From Atriophallophorus winterbourni (Eukaryota > Platyhelminthes > Trematoda > Plagiorchiida > Microphallidae): 64,000 nt of DNA. Positions 45,891-60,200 of this stretch are shown one piece after another. The notes under the pieces are model-generated. The model was given only the letters and a program-made list of their open reading frames with translations, was not told where the DNA came from and did not search any database. A program made the translations under genes and the position numbers. Numbering within the stretch: the stretch's first letter is position 1; each line of letters begins with the position of its first letter. Where the stretch lies: contig JACCGJ010012510.1 in NCBI GenBank assembly GCA_013407085.1, positions 1 through 64,000 of the forward strand, written 5' to 3'.

Positions 45891-46255
45891 TTCGCGCAGT
45901 CGTGATGAGCTGTTGTGAATATTTTAAAGACCTTGGCACTGAACATTTGTCACAAACGTAAATAAAATAATGTCATAAACATGATTCATTATTCAAGCTT
46001 CAGAAATTTATTGTATAAACAGCATGTAGCCTAACAAAACCATTGGATATTCGTAAGAGGACAATACATATATATACAACAATTCAGACAATAGGAACGA
46101 AGTTGGTGTAGTTAAAAAATGTCATATATTGTCACGGACTGATGGAAAAATATTGGTTCATTTAAATATTGCTTGAAGTTGCTTAACTAATTTTTAGAAA
46201 CGAGGAGCAGGGTTTAAATACTAAGCATAAATATCTCTACTTATTTTCTGAAAAT
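45891..46255. other. No feature recognised
   Basis: A+T-rich spacer. Confidence 0.4.
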
Positions 46256-46259
46256 CCTT

Positions 46260-48640
46260 ATATTATATGATTGTACAACGTCTGACGGTAAGGATTTCAA
46301 AACGAACAAACGCGCATCGAATAGAAGATCCGACGTCTGTTCCGGTAAGAATGTTGAATATCCAATGCCAATTTGCGAGTGCTTGTGGTATGGTTTGACC
46401 TTGCCTCAGAAGACGCACCTTTGAGTTCGTTGTTTTAAAAATAAAGATTAAAATCCGATCGAACCAGTCTGCGAGCCAGTGTATCCAAATTAAGATGAAC
46501 CAGTCGATCCTTATATGGGAGGTTGCCGAGACAGCCACCCATTTTTGTTGCTCTCTGATGAATATTCTCGTGCAGGTTTATGTCATTTTGTAGCCATTGT
46601 GCCCAGGCATGCACTGAGTAATCCATCACTGGGTTAATATACGTATTTATGAGCAAGGGGAATATTTCAAGTGAAAACGTCAATAAATACACTTAAGCAT
46701 ACCTAGCGTGTGGCTAGCTCTTTTGTACGCAGCTTGGCATTAAATGCCATTCTTAAGACATACACTGATTCTCAAGCAGAGGTTCTTTTCTTTTGTTGTC
46801 AATTCCAGTTGTTGCAATCCAAGGTTGCACGAGAATAGGAAATCATTACGTAGATGCAACATTTTGCACTTTCTGAAGTTGAATGGAAGCGTGTTCCTGT
46901 CTGACCATCTGCTCAATGTATCCATATCGCTTGTAAGCGCAAACAGTCCGAGCTTGACATGATTCGTATTCAAAGTTTAGCATCATCCTCAAAGAGTATC
47001 ATTCTGGCTGTAAAAAGTTTAGATGGTCGTTTTTGTATAACAAAAAAATAACAGGACTAGTAACAAACCTTGTGGGACACAGCTAGTGGCTTCGATGTCC
47101 CTAGACTATCATACCATCGAAACGTACAGTTGCCTCGGGATCAAGAAGGTAGCTTCTCGGTCAAGTAAGATGGCACCTAATAATACCAACCTCTTGAAGC
47201 TTGATCAGGAGTATAGAATGATCCACGCGACCAAACGCCATTTGATATATCCAATTAACACGCATGCATGCAACCACCCACATCCGCTTCATGCATCCAG
47301 ACATTCATTGTCTCCAGTAAGCTAGAATGAGACTTCCAAAATCCACGTTGCTCTCTGGACAACAGGTTTTGGGTTTCAAGATGACTTACAATTCTTTCGC
47401 ACACAATCCTCTCCATAACGTTTCAGATCACTGGAAGGAGTCTAACATGGCAGTAGTTTGCTGAGTCAGAACGAGTTCTACCTTTGTAGATGAAATTTAT
47501 GATTCCTCTCTTCCAGTTAGTCGGTACAACACCATACCTCAAATAGTGACTGCATAAATTACAATTTGCTTCGCACAATTGTCTGACGCATAAATTTCGG
47601 ATGGAAGATGTGATCGCTTCAGCTCCAGGGTACATTTATATATTCAACCTGAGTATGTTGTGCCGCACTGTTTCAGAATTGATGCGTATATCGCGTATAG
47701 TTTCCGGTACAATTGTTGCCGACAATTCCGATGCTAGTAATGCAATCTTCTGGCTGTAAACCAGTGAATCAATACTGTCTAAATCGTTAGCAATTACCTA
47801 GTACATAATCAGTTAGTTCGTCATCTGTCATGATTGGAAAATCACTGGGATTTAGCTTTGCAGTGTTGTTAACGGATCGATAAAGCAGTTTGAGATTTCG
47901 TTGCATTCTTACTGCCAGCCGAAGCTAGTGATAATGTGATATTGTTTATCCTCCCGAATGAGATTTGTGACGTCATTCCGCAATTCGCGAAATTTTGCCA
48001 AGGTCAATTCTGTTCTGCCGAACCCTTGAATAGCCCATGCCAAATATTAGTTTGTCTACTGGGACTGCGAATTCTGAAATGGGGATCTTTGCTATTATGT
48101 TTCGGGATATAGTTAGAATTTAAATGTATTATGTTGGTGATGTAGTCAGTCAGGTTTGCGCAATAATAGTTCGCATCACTGAAAGCCCCATTGTTTCCAT
48201 CAAACCAATGTAATCCACTTTTCTGTTTTAGTGTTGTTTGCCTTGCCATTCTACAGGCGTTGCACACGTATTGTAAGAACAGAACGAGGTGGTCATGTCG
48301 ACCAAGTGCAGTGTGATACTGAATATATTCAACGGCCGTGGCTTCAGAGGTTAAGACTAGGTCTAGAACATATGTTTGTTGCAAACTTTGTTGCCTAGTA
48401 TTTTGAAAACATGATTATACAAGGGTATGTAATCGAACTTTTCGCGAATTCTGTAGTCTAGTGATCGGGGTGGATGATCTACTCGGTTATGTAGTTGAGG
48501 CAGATTGAAGTCATCTATAATCCATATTTGTGAATTGCGCTGTTTCCCAACGTACATCATGAATTCAACTTTGATGGGTACAATAATTCTCCGTCTGATT
48601 TGAGCTCCTAATTTCAAATCCTGTTGTGTAGCTCGGTCAA
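46260..48640 (-). mobile_element. CR1-like LINE, antisense, endonuclease to RT tail
   Basis: Read from 48640 down: endonuclease (48617-48004; WIIDDFNLPQ, SEATAVEYIQYHTALGRHDH with S-D-H now R-H-D-H), RT palm (47635-47423; VPTNWKRGIINFIYKGRTRS), post-YADD region (46973-46740; RWSDRNTLPFNFRKCKML) and thumb/tail (46692-46435; INTYINPVMDYSVHAWAQWL). It is the same family as the 15.8-18.2 kb copy but reaches further into the endonuclease. Many breaks. Confidence 0.75.
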
Positions 48641-49585
48641 ACTAATCTGTTGAAATTACAAAATTATTTCAAACTAAACGCACACACTGGCGAAGTACTC
48701 TATTTAGAAATAATGTAATGTATTATTGTCAATCATTTTAGCTTTTACTGCAAATATTTCTTCTAATGAATACTTCATTGTGCTTAAGGCGTAATTAATT
48801 CATTTGCAAGTAAATTTTAATTATCCAATTCTATTCATGAACAATGACTCGTCTTATCTTATATTGTCCCATGGTTGAAAAATAAGCTGCCTGTTACAAT
48901 ATAATAAATTCATTGTGGATCGCAAGATTTTAGCTTCAATTTCGTGAATGACATTGTTATAACTCAAACGAGTTTTTCTGTATATAGTATTGGAGGGCAA
49001 GATTTCACCTAATGTATGATTGGGGTTACATACTGACATCATTACAACGTTTTTCTACGAGAATCGTGGAAGATGATAAGAATCCTCTTCCAAAAATGCT
49101 CGAATGTCCCCGAAAAATGGTTCTGTCATGTGACAAGCTATTTCAATACCAATTTGAGATGGACAAAGCACGAAGGGATCTTGAAGTCATGGTATGTTAC
49201 AGCTCAATGTAAAATATGCAGTGGTAGCTTTATTTTACATAACTTGTGGCAATCAAAGTATCCATACAAAAGGATTATTTTAAACGAGATGGGCAAAAAA
49301 CGGGCAGGGTTAACGAATAGTTGATGATATGTAATAAGCAAATCGGCATTAACTGAAGATTTGTTGAACATTATCTACAGCAAAGGCGTTTATATGACAG
49401 ATTTATCGCTGCACAGTGGTTATTATGGAACATCCGGTTCAAAGTTATTAAAGGTTTTAATGTTCCAAAAAGTGAATACTTCACCGTGAATGCATAAACA
49501 AAACAAATAATTTTTGTCAATGTGTAAAGTCAGCTTTTGTACTGAGGTGCCAGGTTGAAATTGGTCAACATATAAACGTCAGGTT
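48641..49585. other. No gene recognised
   Basis: Overlapping chance frames around 49012-49324 lack domain signatures. Confidence 0.4.
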
Positions 49586-49589
49586 CAGG

Positions 49590-52500
49590 CAAATTTGAAA
49601 AGAGTCTTATGCCGGACCACTCGAGAAGGAGAAATCATCGTCTGTCGTGTTCGTTCAACCGATCTGATCTCCTGGTCAGGTCTTCACATTAATTAATGTG
49701 TAAGCTATCACCGATTAAATTTGACGGGCATTATAGTTTCAGAGTAATTTTGAGAGTTTATTCAGTTTATCAGTACCAAGTCCTTTAAAATATTTAGACA
49801 TTTTATCACAACGGTCCACATAGGAAGCACTTGACTCGAGTTTCCCTCTTATTTTAGCTCATGAGCAGTGCATATCCTGTCTCGGGTCGGATTAGAACCC
49901 TGTACATTCACAATTGTAGTCGCTCGCCTTACGGCTGGAGCTACCGTCCTATGTATGGCCGAATGCGTTTGGGTCTTCATAGCTGTTTCTCCATACTGGC
50001 ACATTTGAGTAGCGTCATATGCCCGACCAGTCGAAAAGAAGCCAGCAACATCTGTTGTGGTCGTCCAAACTATATGACCCATTTCTTCATTCTTGCCATC
50101 AGAAACAGTGTAAGCTAACACCGATTAAATCTGTCAATCAATGTTATTCCAGAGTGTTTGGAGAGTTCGTTCATTATGTTTAGCGACTACTAATCAGTAC
50201 ATAGTCCTTTTTAGTATTCAGCAAGTTCAATACAACGGTCCACATTGAAAGCAATATATTTCAGTTTCGCCCATATTAATGCTCACCAACAGAGCACATC
50301 ATGTCAGTGGTTTGATTAGAACGCAGCACCATCACCGCCGTAGTCTCACGCATCACAGCCTGAGCTACCGTACTCACTTTGACCGATCACGATTAGTTAT
50401 TCATGAATGATTATCAAGACTGGCACATTTGAGTAACGTCATATGTTCGACTAGTCAAGAGTGAGCCAGCAACATCTGATGTCCCATCCATCCGATCTGA
50501 TCTCCTTGTCAGGTCTTCTCATCCGATAAATTTAAAGCTAACACCGATTAAATGTGAACAGTGTTGTTTTTCCAGAGTGTTTGGAGAGTTCGTTAATTAG
50601 GTTTAGCAAATTTACATCAGTACCAAGTCCTTTTAATCATTTAAAGCGTTTTTCACGACGTTTCACATTGGAAGCACTTGACTCGAGTTTCGCTCTCATT
50701 CAGCTCATCAGCAGTGCATATGCAATTCAATTCAATGGTCAAAAAAGCACATAGCTTTACAAAAACCACAGAATAATATGCGAATTACAAATAACATAGG
50801 TATTAAAACGGGATTTGTTTGCCCACTGATCAGTTCAGGAATCATGTAGAAATACATAGAGCAGAAATTGTGTTCAACCGGTTTGATAGGGTAAATATGT
50901 ATAGTTTACTTCGATGCTTGGGTTCAAAGCTTTATGATGCAGAATATATTGTTTCAATGTTTGGATTGGCCGACATGAATTTGGGTCTGATTTGAACCCA
51001 GGACCATCAACATTGTTGTCTCACGCCTTACGGATTTAGATATCGTCCTCCGTTTGACCGATCGTGATTAACCCTTCATGAATGTTTCCCTAGACTGGCA
51101 CATTTGAGTAGCGTCATAAACCCGACAAGTCGAGAAGGAGCCAGCAACATCTGTTGTGGTTGTCCAACCGATCCGATCAACTTGTCCGTTCTTCCCATCA
51201 GATACAGCGTAACCTAAGACCGATAGAATTTGACGGGCATTGTTATTCCAGAGTGTTTTGAGAGTTCGTTCATTATGTTTTGCAAATACTCATCAGTACA
51301 TAGTCCTTTGCAATATTCAGAACGTTTGTCACAATATTCCACATTGGAAGCACTATATTCCAGTTTAGCTTTTATTTTATCTTACCAGCAGTGCATAACA
51401 TGGCTGTGGTCTTATTCGAAACCACGACCATCACCACTGTAGTCCCACGCAGTACGGCATTTAGCTACCGTCCTCTTGTTTAGCCGATCGTGATTAAGCC
51501 TTCGTGAATGTTTGTCCAGACTGGCACATTTCAGTAGGGTCTTATGCCTAACCAGTCGCGAAGCAGATAGCATCATCTGATGTGGTCGTCTAACCGATTT
51601 GATCAACGTGTCCCTTCTTCTCATCATATACCGTGTAAGCTAACACGTATTATATCTGACGGAAATTATTGTTCTAGAGTTTTCGGAGAGCTTGTTCATC
51701 ATGTTTTGCGACTACTGGTCAGTAACAAGTCATTTAAAATATTCCGCAAGTTTGTTACAACGGTCTAAATTGGAAGCACTGGACACGAGTTGCGCTATTA
51801 TTTAAGCTCATCAGCGGTAAATATCCTTTTGAGTCTGAATCGAACCCAGCATTATCTCCATTGTAGTCTCACGCTTTTCAGGCCTGAGTTACCATCCTTT
51901 GTTTGATCCGTTGCGATAAAGCCTTCATGAGTGATTATCCATATGCCCGGCCATTTAAGAAGGAGCCATCAACAACTGTTGTGGTTATCCAACCCGTATG
52001 ATATCCTTTCTAGGTCTTTCCATCAGATAGAGTGTTAGCTACCACCGATTTTATCTGACGGCCATTAATGTTCCAGAGTGTTTACAAAATTCGTTCATTA
52101 TGTTTTGCGACTAGTCATCACTACCATTTATTTTGAAATATTCTGAAGCTTCATCACAACGTTTTACATTAGAAGAACTGCATTCAAGTTTCGCTCTTAT
52201 TTAAGCTTATCAGAAATGCAAATCCTGCCGGGTCTGATTCGAACCCAGGACAATCACGATTGTAGTATCACGACTAACGGTCTGAGGTACAGTCTCTGAT
52301 GGACCGATCGCGATTAAGCTTTCCTGAAATTTTCTTCAGACTGCCACATTCACGGAGCGTCATAAGCCCGACCAGACAAAGAGGAGCCAACGGAAATTTG
52401 TAGTGGTTGTCCAACGGATCTGATCTCGTTGTATGGTCATACATGAAGATAAACTGTGAGCAATCACCGTTTAAGTCTGACTGGCATTGTTCTTCCAGAG

Positions 52501-53712
52501 TGTTTGGGGGTTTGTTCATTATGTTTAGCCCTTACTTATAATTACAATGTCCTTTGAAATATTAAGAATGTTTATTTTAAAGTTGCATATTGAATGCACT
52601 TGACTCGAGTTTCGCGCGTATTCGAGCTCTTCAGCAGTGCTTGTACTTTCTCTGGTCCGATTCAAACCCGGGACGATGACCATTATAGTATCATACCTTA
52701 CAAACTTTAGCTACCGTACCTTTCCATTGAGTAACCGGCAAAATATGTTGTTGTTGTCCAACTTATCTAATATCCGTGTCATTCTTTACATCAGATACAG
52801 TTTAAGCTGAAACATTAAATAAATCTTACGGGCATTGTTGGTCCAGTGTTTTTAGATTGTTCGTTCATTTTGTTAGCGATTGCTCATTTGAACCAATTTC
52901 TTTGAAATATTCAAATAGTTTATCAGAACGGTCAACATGGGAAGCATTGAACTCAAGCTTCGCTCTTATTTAGGCTAATCAGCAATACATATTCTGTCTG
53001 GGGTGTGATTCGATCCCTTGACCATCACAATTGTAGCCTCACGCTTTACCGCATTTAGCTATCGTCCTCTGTTTGACCGTTCGCGATTACGCCATCATGA
53101 ATTTTTCTCCTAAGCGGAACATTTGATTAGCATCGTATGCCTGACCAGTCAGTAAGGCGCAAGCAACATCTGTTGTGGTGGTCCAACCGATCTCATCTCC
53201 TTGTGAGATATTCCCATCAGATTCAGTGTAAGCTAACAACGATTAAATCTAACGGGCATTGTTGTTCAAGAGTGTCTGGAGAGTTCGTTCATTATATTAT
53301 ACGACTGCGTTTCAGTAACAAGTCCATTGAAATAATCAGAAAGTTTATCACAACGGTCAACTTTGGAAGAATTGGACTCGAATTTCGCTCTAGTTTGAGC
53401 TTATCAGCAGTGCATATCCTGTCTCGGTTCTGATTCGATCCCTGGGCCATTACCATTTTAGCCCTACGTTCGACGGCTTTTAGGTGACGTTCTATGTTTG
53501 ACGGATCGTGACAGGCACGTTCAAGTAGCGGCTTATGCCCGCCCAGTCGATAAGGAGGCAGAATCATCTGTTGTACTTGTCAAACCGATATGATCTCTAT
53601 GTCAGTTCTTTCCATCAAATACATTGTTAGCTAACAACGATTAATTCTGACGGCATTTTGTTCCAGAGTGTTTAATTATTCCGTTCATTATGTTTTGCTA
53701 CTACTCATTAGG
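49590..53712 (-). repeat. Tandem array of a ~425-bp tRNA-like repeat (left part)
   Basis: About nine diverged units. The recurring 'cagcagtgcatatcctgtctcgg'-type block occurs near 49857, 50285, 50704, 51389, 51813, 52208, 52628, 52975 and 53403, i.e. steps of about 347-428 bp, apart from one step of about 685 with an insertion at 50720-50970. On the - strand each unit has TAGCTCAGGCCGTAAGG, then about 30 bp on CCTGGGTTCGAATCAGACC, the layout of polymerase III A and B boxes in a tRNA gene. Unit-to-unit divergence is large. The terminal TCATTAGG is the target site of the RTE insertion that follows. Confidence 0.75.
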
Positions 53713-56596
53713 CTGCACAGGTCGCGAAAGAAATGCAAAGGTATGGTATACAACTGCTGGCAATATGTGAAAGTAGATGGAATGGATCTTGTATGTTGGT
53801 TTTGACATTCGGGGAACGGATTATTTACTCAGGTCATGAAGATGAGAACCATAGTCATTCGGAAGGCGTCGCCATTATGTTATTCCCAATAGCTGCAGGC
53901 GCTCTCATTGAATGAGAACCCGTTGACAAACGGATAATCACAGCCAGATTCAACTCCAAGGGAAGAAATGTGACGGTAATTCAATGTTATGCGCCCACAA
54001 ACAATGCTAGCCTTGAGTCGAAAGAAGAATATTACGTGCGTCTGCAGTCTGTCTTAGACAAGACACCCAAGCGAGATATCAAGATTTTGATGGGTGACAT
54101 GAACGCGAAATTGGGTCCAGACAACACAGGCAGAGAATCTGTGATGGGTACGCATGCCCTAGGTGAACTGAATGAGAACGGTGAACTTTTCGCAAATTTA
54201 TGCGCGCTCAACGATCTGGTCATCGGAGGCAGCATCTTTCAACACCGGAACATCCACAAGGCCACCTGGACATCACTTGATGGTGTTACTACCAATCAAA
54301 TCGATCACCTATCGATTTCACGAAAATGGAGACATAGTTTCCTTGATACACGCGTAATGCGAGGTGCGGATGTTGCTTCAGACCACTACCTTCTAATGGT
54401 CACAATTAAAATCAAGTTGAGAGCTTCCTACGAAACCGGCAGTCGGTCTAGTGTAAAGTATCACACGCAGAAACTACGGGAAGAGCGTACAAGAGAGATT
54501 TTCTCAATCTCACTGAAAAACAGATTCGAATCGCTCAACAACTTAACCGTGAACTCTCAATAAATGAACACTGGACCGCTCTGAAAGACTGTTGGCAAGA
54601 CACTTGTAAGCACGTAATTGGCAGACGGGTAAAGAAAGACAAAGAGTGGATCTCGAGTGAGACTTGGACACTGATCAACTCGAGAAGGCAGCTGAAACAA
54701 CAGATCCTCCGGTGTAAGGACACCAAGCAGAAAAACCAACTGATCGAACAATACGGCTCCCTAAATAAAGACGTGAAACGAAGTGCCAGAAGTGACAAGA
54801 GGCGGTTCTATGAAATGCTGGCAACGGAGACGGAAAATGCAGCAGAAAAGAGAGACCTGAACACTGTCTACAACATTACCAGAACCTTATCAGGAAGAAA
54901 AATACCTTACGGCAAAATAGTAAAGGACGGTGAAGGTAACCTTATCAGTCAGGAATCGGCGCAAAGGAAGTAATGGATGGAGCAACTCAAGGCACTCCTA
55001 AATCGACCAGCACCTACTCCAGTCACTGACATCCCACTTGCAGCAAACTTGCTAGACGTAAACACCGATCCCCCCGGTCGAAATGAGATCCTTTTTGCCC
55101 TAAAATCGCTGAAGAGTGGCAAATCACCAGGCCCAGATATGATTCCACCAGAAGCTCTGAAGGCTGATTTGGACACCTCAAATGATATGTTACTTCCTCT
55201 GCCGCAGAAAATCTGGTCATAAAGACGGGTCTCAAATGATTGGAAGAGAGGTCGTTTGATCAAACTTCCAAAGAAAGGGGATCTGAAGCTATGCAAAAAC
55301 TGGCGAGATACAGTCTGCTCTCAGTCCGTAGTAACGTACTTACGCGCATCATCCTTCTGCGTTTGCGCGACGCTATCGATCAAGTGTTACTGCCAGAGCA
55401 ATCGAGCTTCAGAAAACAAAAGTCTGGTATCGACCAAATTGCGACCCTCCGCATAATAATCGAACAAAGCATTGAATGGAAATCGCCTCTTTGCCTCAAC
55501 TACATAGATTTTGAAAAAGCCTTCGACAGTGTCGACCGCGAATTTATATGGAAGCTTTTGCCACATTATGGGGTCCCACCGCTGTACATGAACCTGATAA
55601 AGTAGCTGTATGAAGGTGCCTCCTGTCAGGTTATTCACAACGGAAGACTTACCGATCCATTTGCAGTTGAGATTGGAGTCCCCCAGGGATGCCTGTTGTC
55701 ATCAATGATTTCTCTGTTGGTAATAGTCTGGATAATGAAACAGAGAGTAAAAGGTGAGAGGGACAGTATCGATTGGAAGGAATCCAACCATTTGGAGGAT
55801 CTGGAATAGCTGATGATGTCTGCTTGATATCACGTGACCGCCAACGTCTTCAGAGAAAGACAGATAGACTAGCACACTTCGCCTCATATGCAGGAGTACT
55901 CGTGAATACCGACAAAACAGAAGTCCTCCGTGTATTAACTGATGAGCACCCATTATTCACCGTCAACGGTAATTCAGTTAAAGACGTCACGCAATTCGTC
56001 TACCTCAGCAGCCTTGTTTCAATAAGTGGTGGCACGGACAAAGACAGTCGCCAGAATCGGTAAAGCAAGAGACGCGTTCATAGCTTTGAAACCCATTTTG
56101 GAGTCGAAGGTTCTATCGAAACGCACGAAACTCCGTATATTCAGAAGCAACGTCCAATCCGTGCTACTCTGTGGATCGGAAACCTGGCGAGTGACAGCAA
56201 AGTCTTCTGGCCGTTTGCAATCATTCCACAATAGTTGCCTTCGTCGAATTATTGGGGTAAAATGGATAGAAAAGATGAGGAATCAAGACCTGTGGCAGAT
56301 TGCTGCCTCGGACCCGATCGCCCAGCAGATCAGTAGAAGAAAGTGGAGATGGGTTGTGCACACCTTGCGGAAACCTTATGATAACATCACGCGTCATGCT
56401 CTGGAATGGAACCCAATCGTAAAGAGACGGATCGGACGCCGAGTGCTATCAAGGAAGCGCTCGTATGAAGAGGAAATCCGCAAGTGTGGACTTTACTGGA
56501 ACGACATGAAACTAGCTGCTATGGACAGACTAATCTGGAGACCAGTTTTTAAGGCCCTATGTTCCTCCAGAAACTCCAGGGAATAAGTCAAGTAAG
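53713..56596 (+). mobile_element. RTE-type LINE, 5'-truncated, inserted in the repeat array
   Basis: 2884 bp flanked by the 8-bp direct repeat TCATTAGG (53705-53712 and 56597-56604). It is the same family as the intron-1 copy but starts inside the endonuclease (QRYGIQLLAICESRWNGS). The endonuclease keeps MGDMNAKLG, QIDHLSIS and SDHY but has a stop at about 53914. RT pieces: 54977-55222 (KSGKSPGPDMIPPEA), 55240-55605 (FDSVDREF), 55773-56063 (YADD changed to IADD) and the tail 56026-56586. The 3' end lacks poly(A) and finishes with AATAAGTCAAGTAAG, as RTE elements end in short repeats. Confidence 0.85.
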
Positions 56597-57225
56597 TCAT
56601 TAGGAACAAGAGCTTCGAACTATTTAGAAGGTTTATCAAAACGGTGCACATTGGTAGCACTGGAGTCCAGTTCCGATTTTATTTCACGTCATCAGCCATG
56701 CATGTACTGTCTCAAAGCTGATTGGAACCCATGAACATCACCATTGTAGTCTCACACATTACGGCTGGGCTACCGTCCTCTGTTTGTCCGTTCGCGATGA
56801 AGCCTTATACTAGCGTCATATCTCCGACCAGTCGAGAAGGATCCAGCAACATCTGTTGTGGTCGTCCTACCGATATGATTTCTTTTTATGGTCTTTCCAT
56901 CAAATACAGTGTTAGGTAACACCGATTGAATCTGACGTGCATTATTGTTCCAGAGTCTTTACATATTTCCTTTATTATGTTTTCCGACTACTCATCAGTA
57001 ACAAGTGCTTTAAAATATTCAGAAGGTTTATCAAAAAGCAGCATGTTGGACGCACTTGTCTCGAGATTCGATCTTATTTGAACTCAACAGTATTGCATGT
57101 CCTTTCTCGTGTTTGGTTCGAACTCACGACCATCAACATTGTAGTCTCAAGAATAATGGCCTTAGCTCCCGTACTCCGTTTGATAGATGGCGATTAAGCT
57201 TTCATTTCCTTAACCCTCCCGATCC
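56597..57225 (-). repeat. Tandem tRNA-like repeat (right part)
   Basis: Continuation of the array after the RTE insertion. Two units with their tRNA-like segments near 56690-56790 and 57080-57185, sharing the 'cagcaacatctgttgtggtcgtcc' and 'gactactcatcagtaacaagt' blocks. Confidence 0.75.
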
Positions 57226-57229
57226 CACC

Positions 57230-60200
57230 CGCATCCCGTGATTCATTCACACGGACTTTCTAGTGAATTTGATCCTCATGTTCCTTCTTCTCGTTTTCCT
57301 ACTATTCATTCTCCACGTTCATCAACTCAGGTTCCAGGAAGGCCCACGGTATTAGAAGGATGCTCTGAATGACTATAATGACCTATGGGAAGAAGAGTTG
57401 TGTATAGCAGAGGAAGATTTGAGCCTTAGAAAGGAACGGCTAGCTTTTTGAGAAAGCGAAGAGTAGGTGCGAACAAGATCACTATGTGGATAAAGGTGCG
57501 ATGAATTTGAAACCACGAAATCTTCAGATCCTCCTTATTCCGTCCATATAATTGCTGCTGTCCACCAGGCTCCACTAACAAATAGCTGTATTCTGTGTGA
57601 GCTAATCCACCATCTGGAGCAATGTTCAGTTTTTTTCCGCAGTTAGGACGTCGAAAATAGGTGGCAAACACTTAAGCAAAATAGAAGGTGCATTCGGTGC
57701 CTTAAAGGCAATCATAGAATTGCAGACAGCAAGTGTGCCGCCTTGACGATTGTGGTAAGACTCATCACTATCAGCTAAATACGTTGATTAACAATAATGA
57801 ACAGATAACGGGTGAAATAGTTTAGACATATAATTCCTATAGCTTAGCTTCTAATAGCGTACATCATATTTTCGTCCCAGTTAAGCTTGTGAGTCCGCGT
57901 GGAACGGTGTCCACTTGCGCCTTTCTTTACAATGGTTCCGACTGCACCTTAGTCGATAAGGATATAATGGAGCCATTGGGAATAACACCGGAGAAGTTTT
58001 GTATGCGCATTTCAACCTGCATGGTTCCAAGACAGTATCATGTGGTCAGACCAACGTAAGGTTGTCCTCATTAGACAATAATTTTAAGTGCGTCATTGAG
58101 AACTCAATTGTTGTAGACAGGTTGCCCACTAGTCGTGCTGACATTTCTAGAGTCGATATAACTAGGTGGCATCACCTTAAGGATGTTTCATTGCATTCTT
58201 TCACATCGACTCGTGCGGGCATTCTCATAGGTTGTGATGTCCCAGATGTGCATTGCGGCTCGGAACATAGTAATGTTAATGATTGAGAACCATTTGCTAC
58301 TGAGACACATTTGGGTTGGGTTTTGAGAGGACCAAAGTATCAACAAGACATGTCACCGCGTCGCGTCAACGTAATATTGCGAGAACAGTCGAGCACCGAG
58401 ACAATGCAGACCCGGTTGAACGACTCAGAATTTTCAGACCCTGGAGACCCTGAGGCACCCCAAACTTCACCCGATGACATCAGGGCGCATAACATAGTGG
58501 AGTACTCACTTCGACTGATTGATGACCATTAAGAAATAGGGGTGCCATGGAGATCTACGTTATACGAAATGCCAAACAATTATCCACGGGCGCGAATGAG
58601 GCTAATCAACTTAGGCCTTAGGTTGATGAGAGATCAAACTCTTTAAGACCGTTATGTCGTCACAATGACGGCTCATCTCGAAAACGGGCATTTACGTCGT
58701 GGAGATACCGGTATTAAACGATGGTTTCAGCTCACCATCCGGTGATAAATCCAAAAAAGTCGATGAGCTGCGAATCGTACTTGACTGCGCAGCGAAATTT
58801 TAAAAATCTTCCTTAAATGACGTACTAATACAAAGGCCAGACATTGTCAACAGTCTCACCGGGGTCCTTCACAGATTTCGCTGGTACTCAATAGCTTTAT
58901 GTGCTGATATCAAAGATAAGTTCTTGAAAGGGATAAATGGGGAATCAGCACGCTTTGGTGGAAGGATGATAAGCCAAACGCAGAGCTTAACGTCTATGAA
59001 TGGATCGTGCATCCGTTCGGAACGAAATCCTCTCCGTTCTGCGCCAACTATGTGTGAAGGCGGACATTTAGGGATCGCAGTGAGTGTTTTGATTATTGTA
59101 TAGTGAGAAGTTTATGGAAGCAGTTTTACGTCGATGACTTCATCGGTTCCACGAGTTCGGTCGAGCACCCAAAGACCATCGTTACAAACTTGCCAATACT
59201 TCTTGCGCAGGGTGGATTACAGCTGGTCAACTGGTCCTGCAACAGAAACAGAGTGTTAAGTAACGTAAGTCCGGAGTCAACATCCACGTCGATGAGCAAC
59301 TTTCTGTTCGGAGTATCCGTTGAAATAACTTTAGGCGTCAAGTGGAATTTGAACAGGGATGTCTTTATGTTTGACATGCAAGAACCTATTCATCAATCAA
59401 CCACAAGATACATTCTTGCTTACATAGCATCAATTTTCGACATTCTGGGTTTGGTTGCCACTGTATTACTTTTGGGGAAATTAATTTTGCAAAAGCGTGC
59501 CGAAATAAGGTAGTTTGAAATACTAACTTTGATGGAATCGCATTACCGAAGTATAACAAGTGGTGGTCCGTCCTTACAATAATTGCAACTCTAGAAGTTC
59601 CACGTCACCTGATAGCTGATATCATCGATTATACGCACTTTGAGTTACACCTGTTTTCTGATGCATCAGAGTCCGGTTACGACGTAGTCGCATACCTGTG
59701 CGTTGAACTAACCGATGGCTCACGTCAATGTAGCTTTCTCATCGGAAATTCACGCGTGGCCTCCGTGAAGTTTATTACTATACCCCTGGTCGAGTTGACA
59801 ACAGCACTTTGAGCTAGCAAACTGTCATTCTAACTGGTAGACAAATTAGATTTAGCATTGAATCACGTAACGCTATGGACTGATTTGGCAATTGTTTTGA
59901 GATATATATCAAACACTTTGTCACGGTATGCGAACTTTGTAGCCAATCGTAGCAGACGAATACGGGAACTATCCGACCTGTCACAGTGGCACCATGTTCC
60001 ATCGGACCACAATCTTGCTGATGTTGCGTCTAGAGTAATAGTGTCTAGACCGGATAAAAACTTAGGTTTTGGCTGAATGGATCCGAGTTCCTGTTAACGG
60101 ATAAAAGAAGTTGACTCAATGGGTCCTTTCTCATTATTGATAATAGTATTATAGAATTTAAGAAAGTCGGCGCTGTAAGCAGTAAGTTAGCAAATTTGCA

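Noticed and set aside
49849..50121. Frames of 85-90 codons on both strands in the tandem array
   Set aside because: They are not conserved between neighbouring repeat units, so they are chance frames in the satellite.
57426..57671. 81-codon - strand frame with a coding-like look
   Set aside because: It lies antisense to the BEL/Pao gag end, where zinc-knuckle remnants are readable on the + strand.
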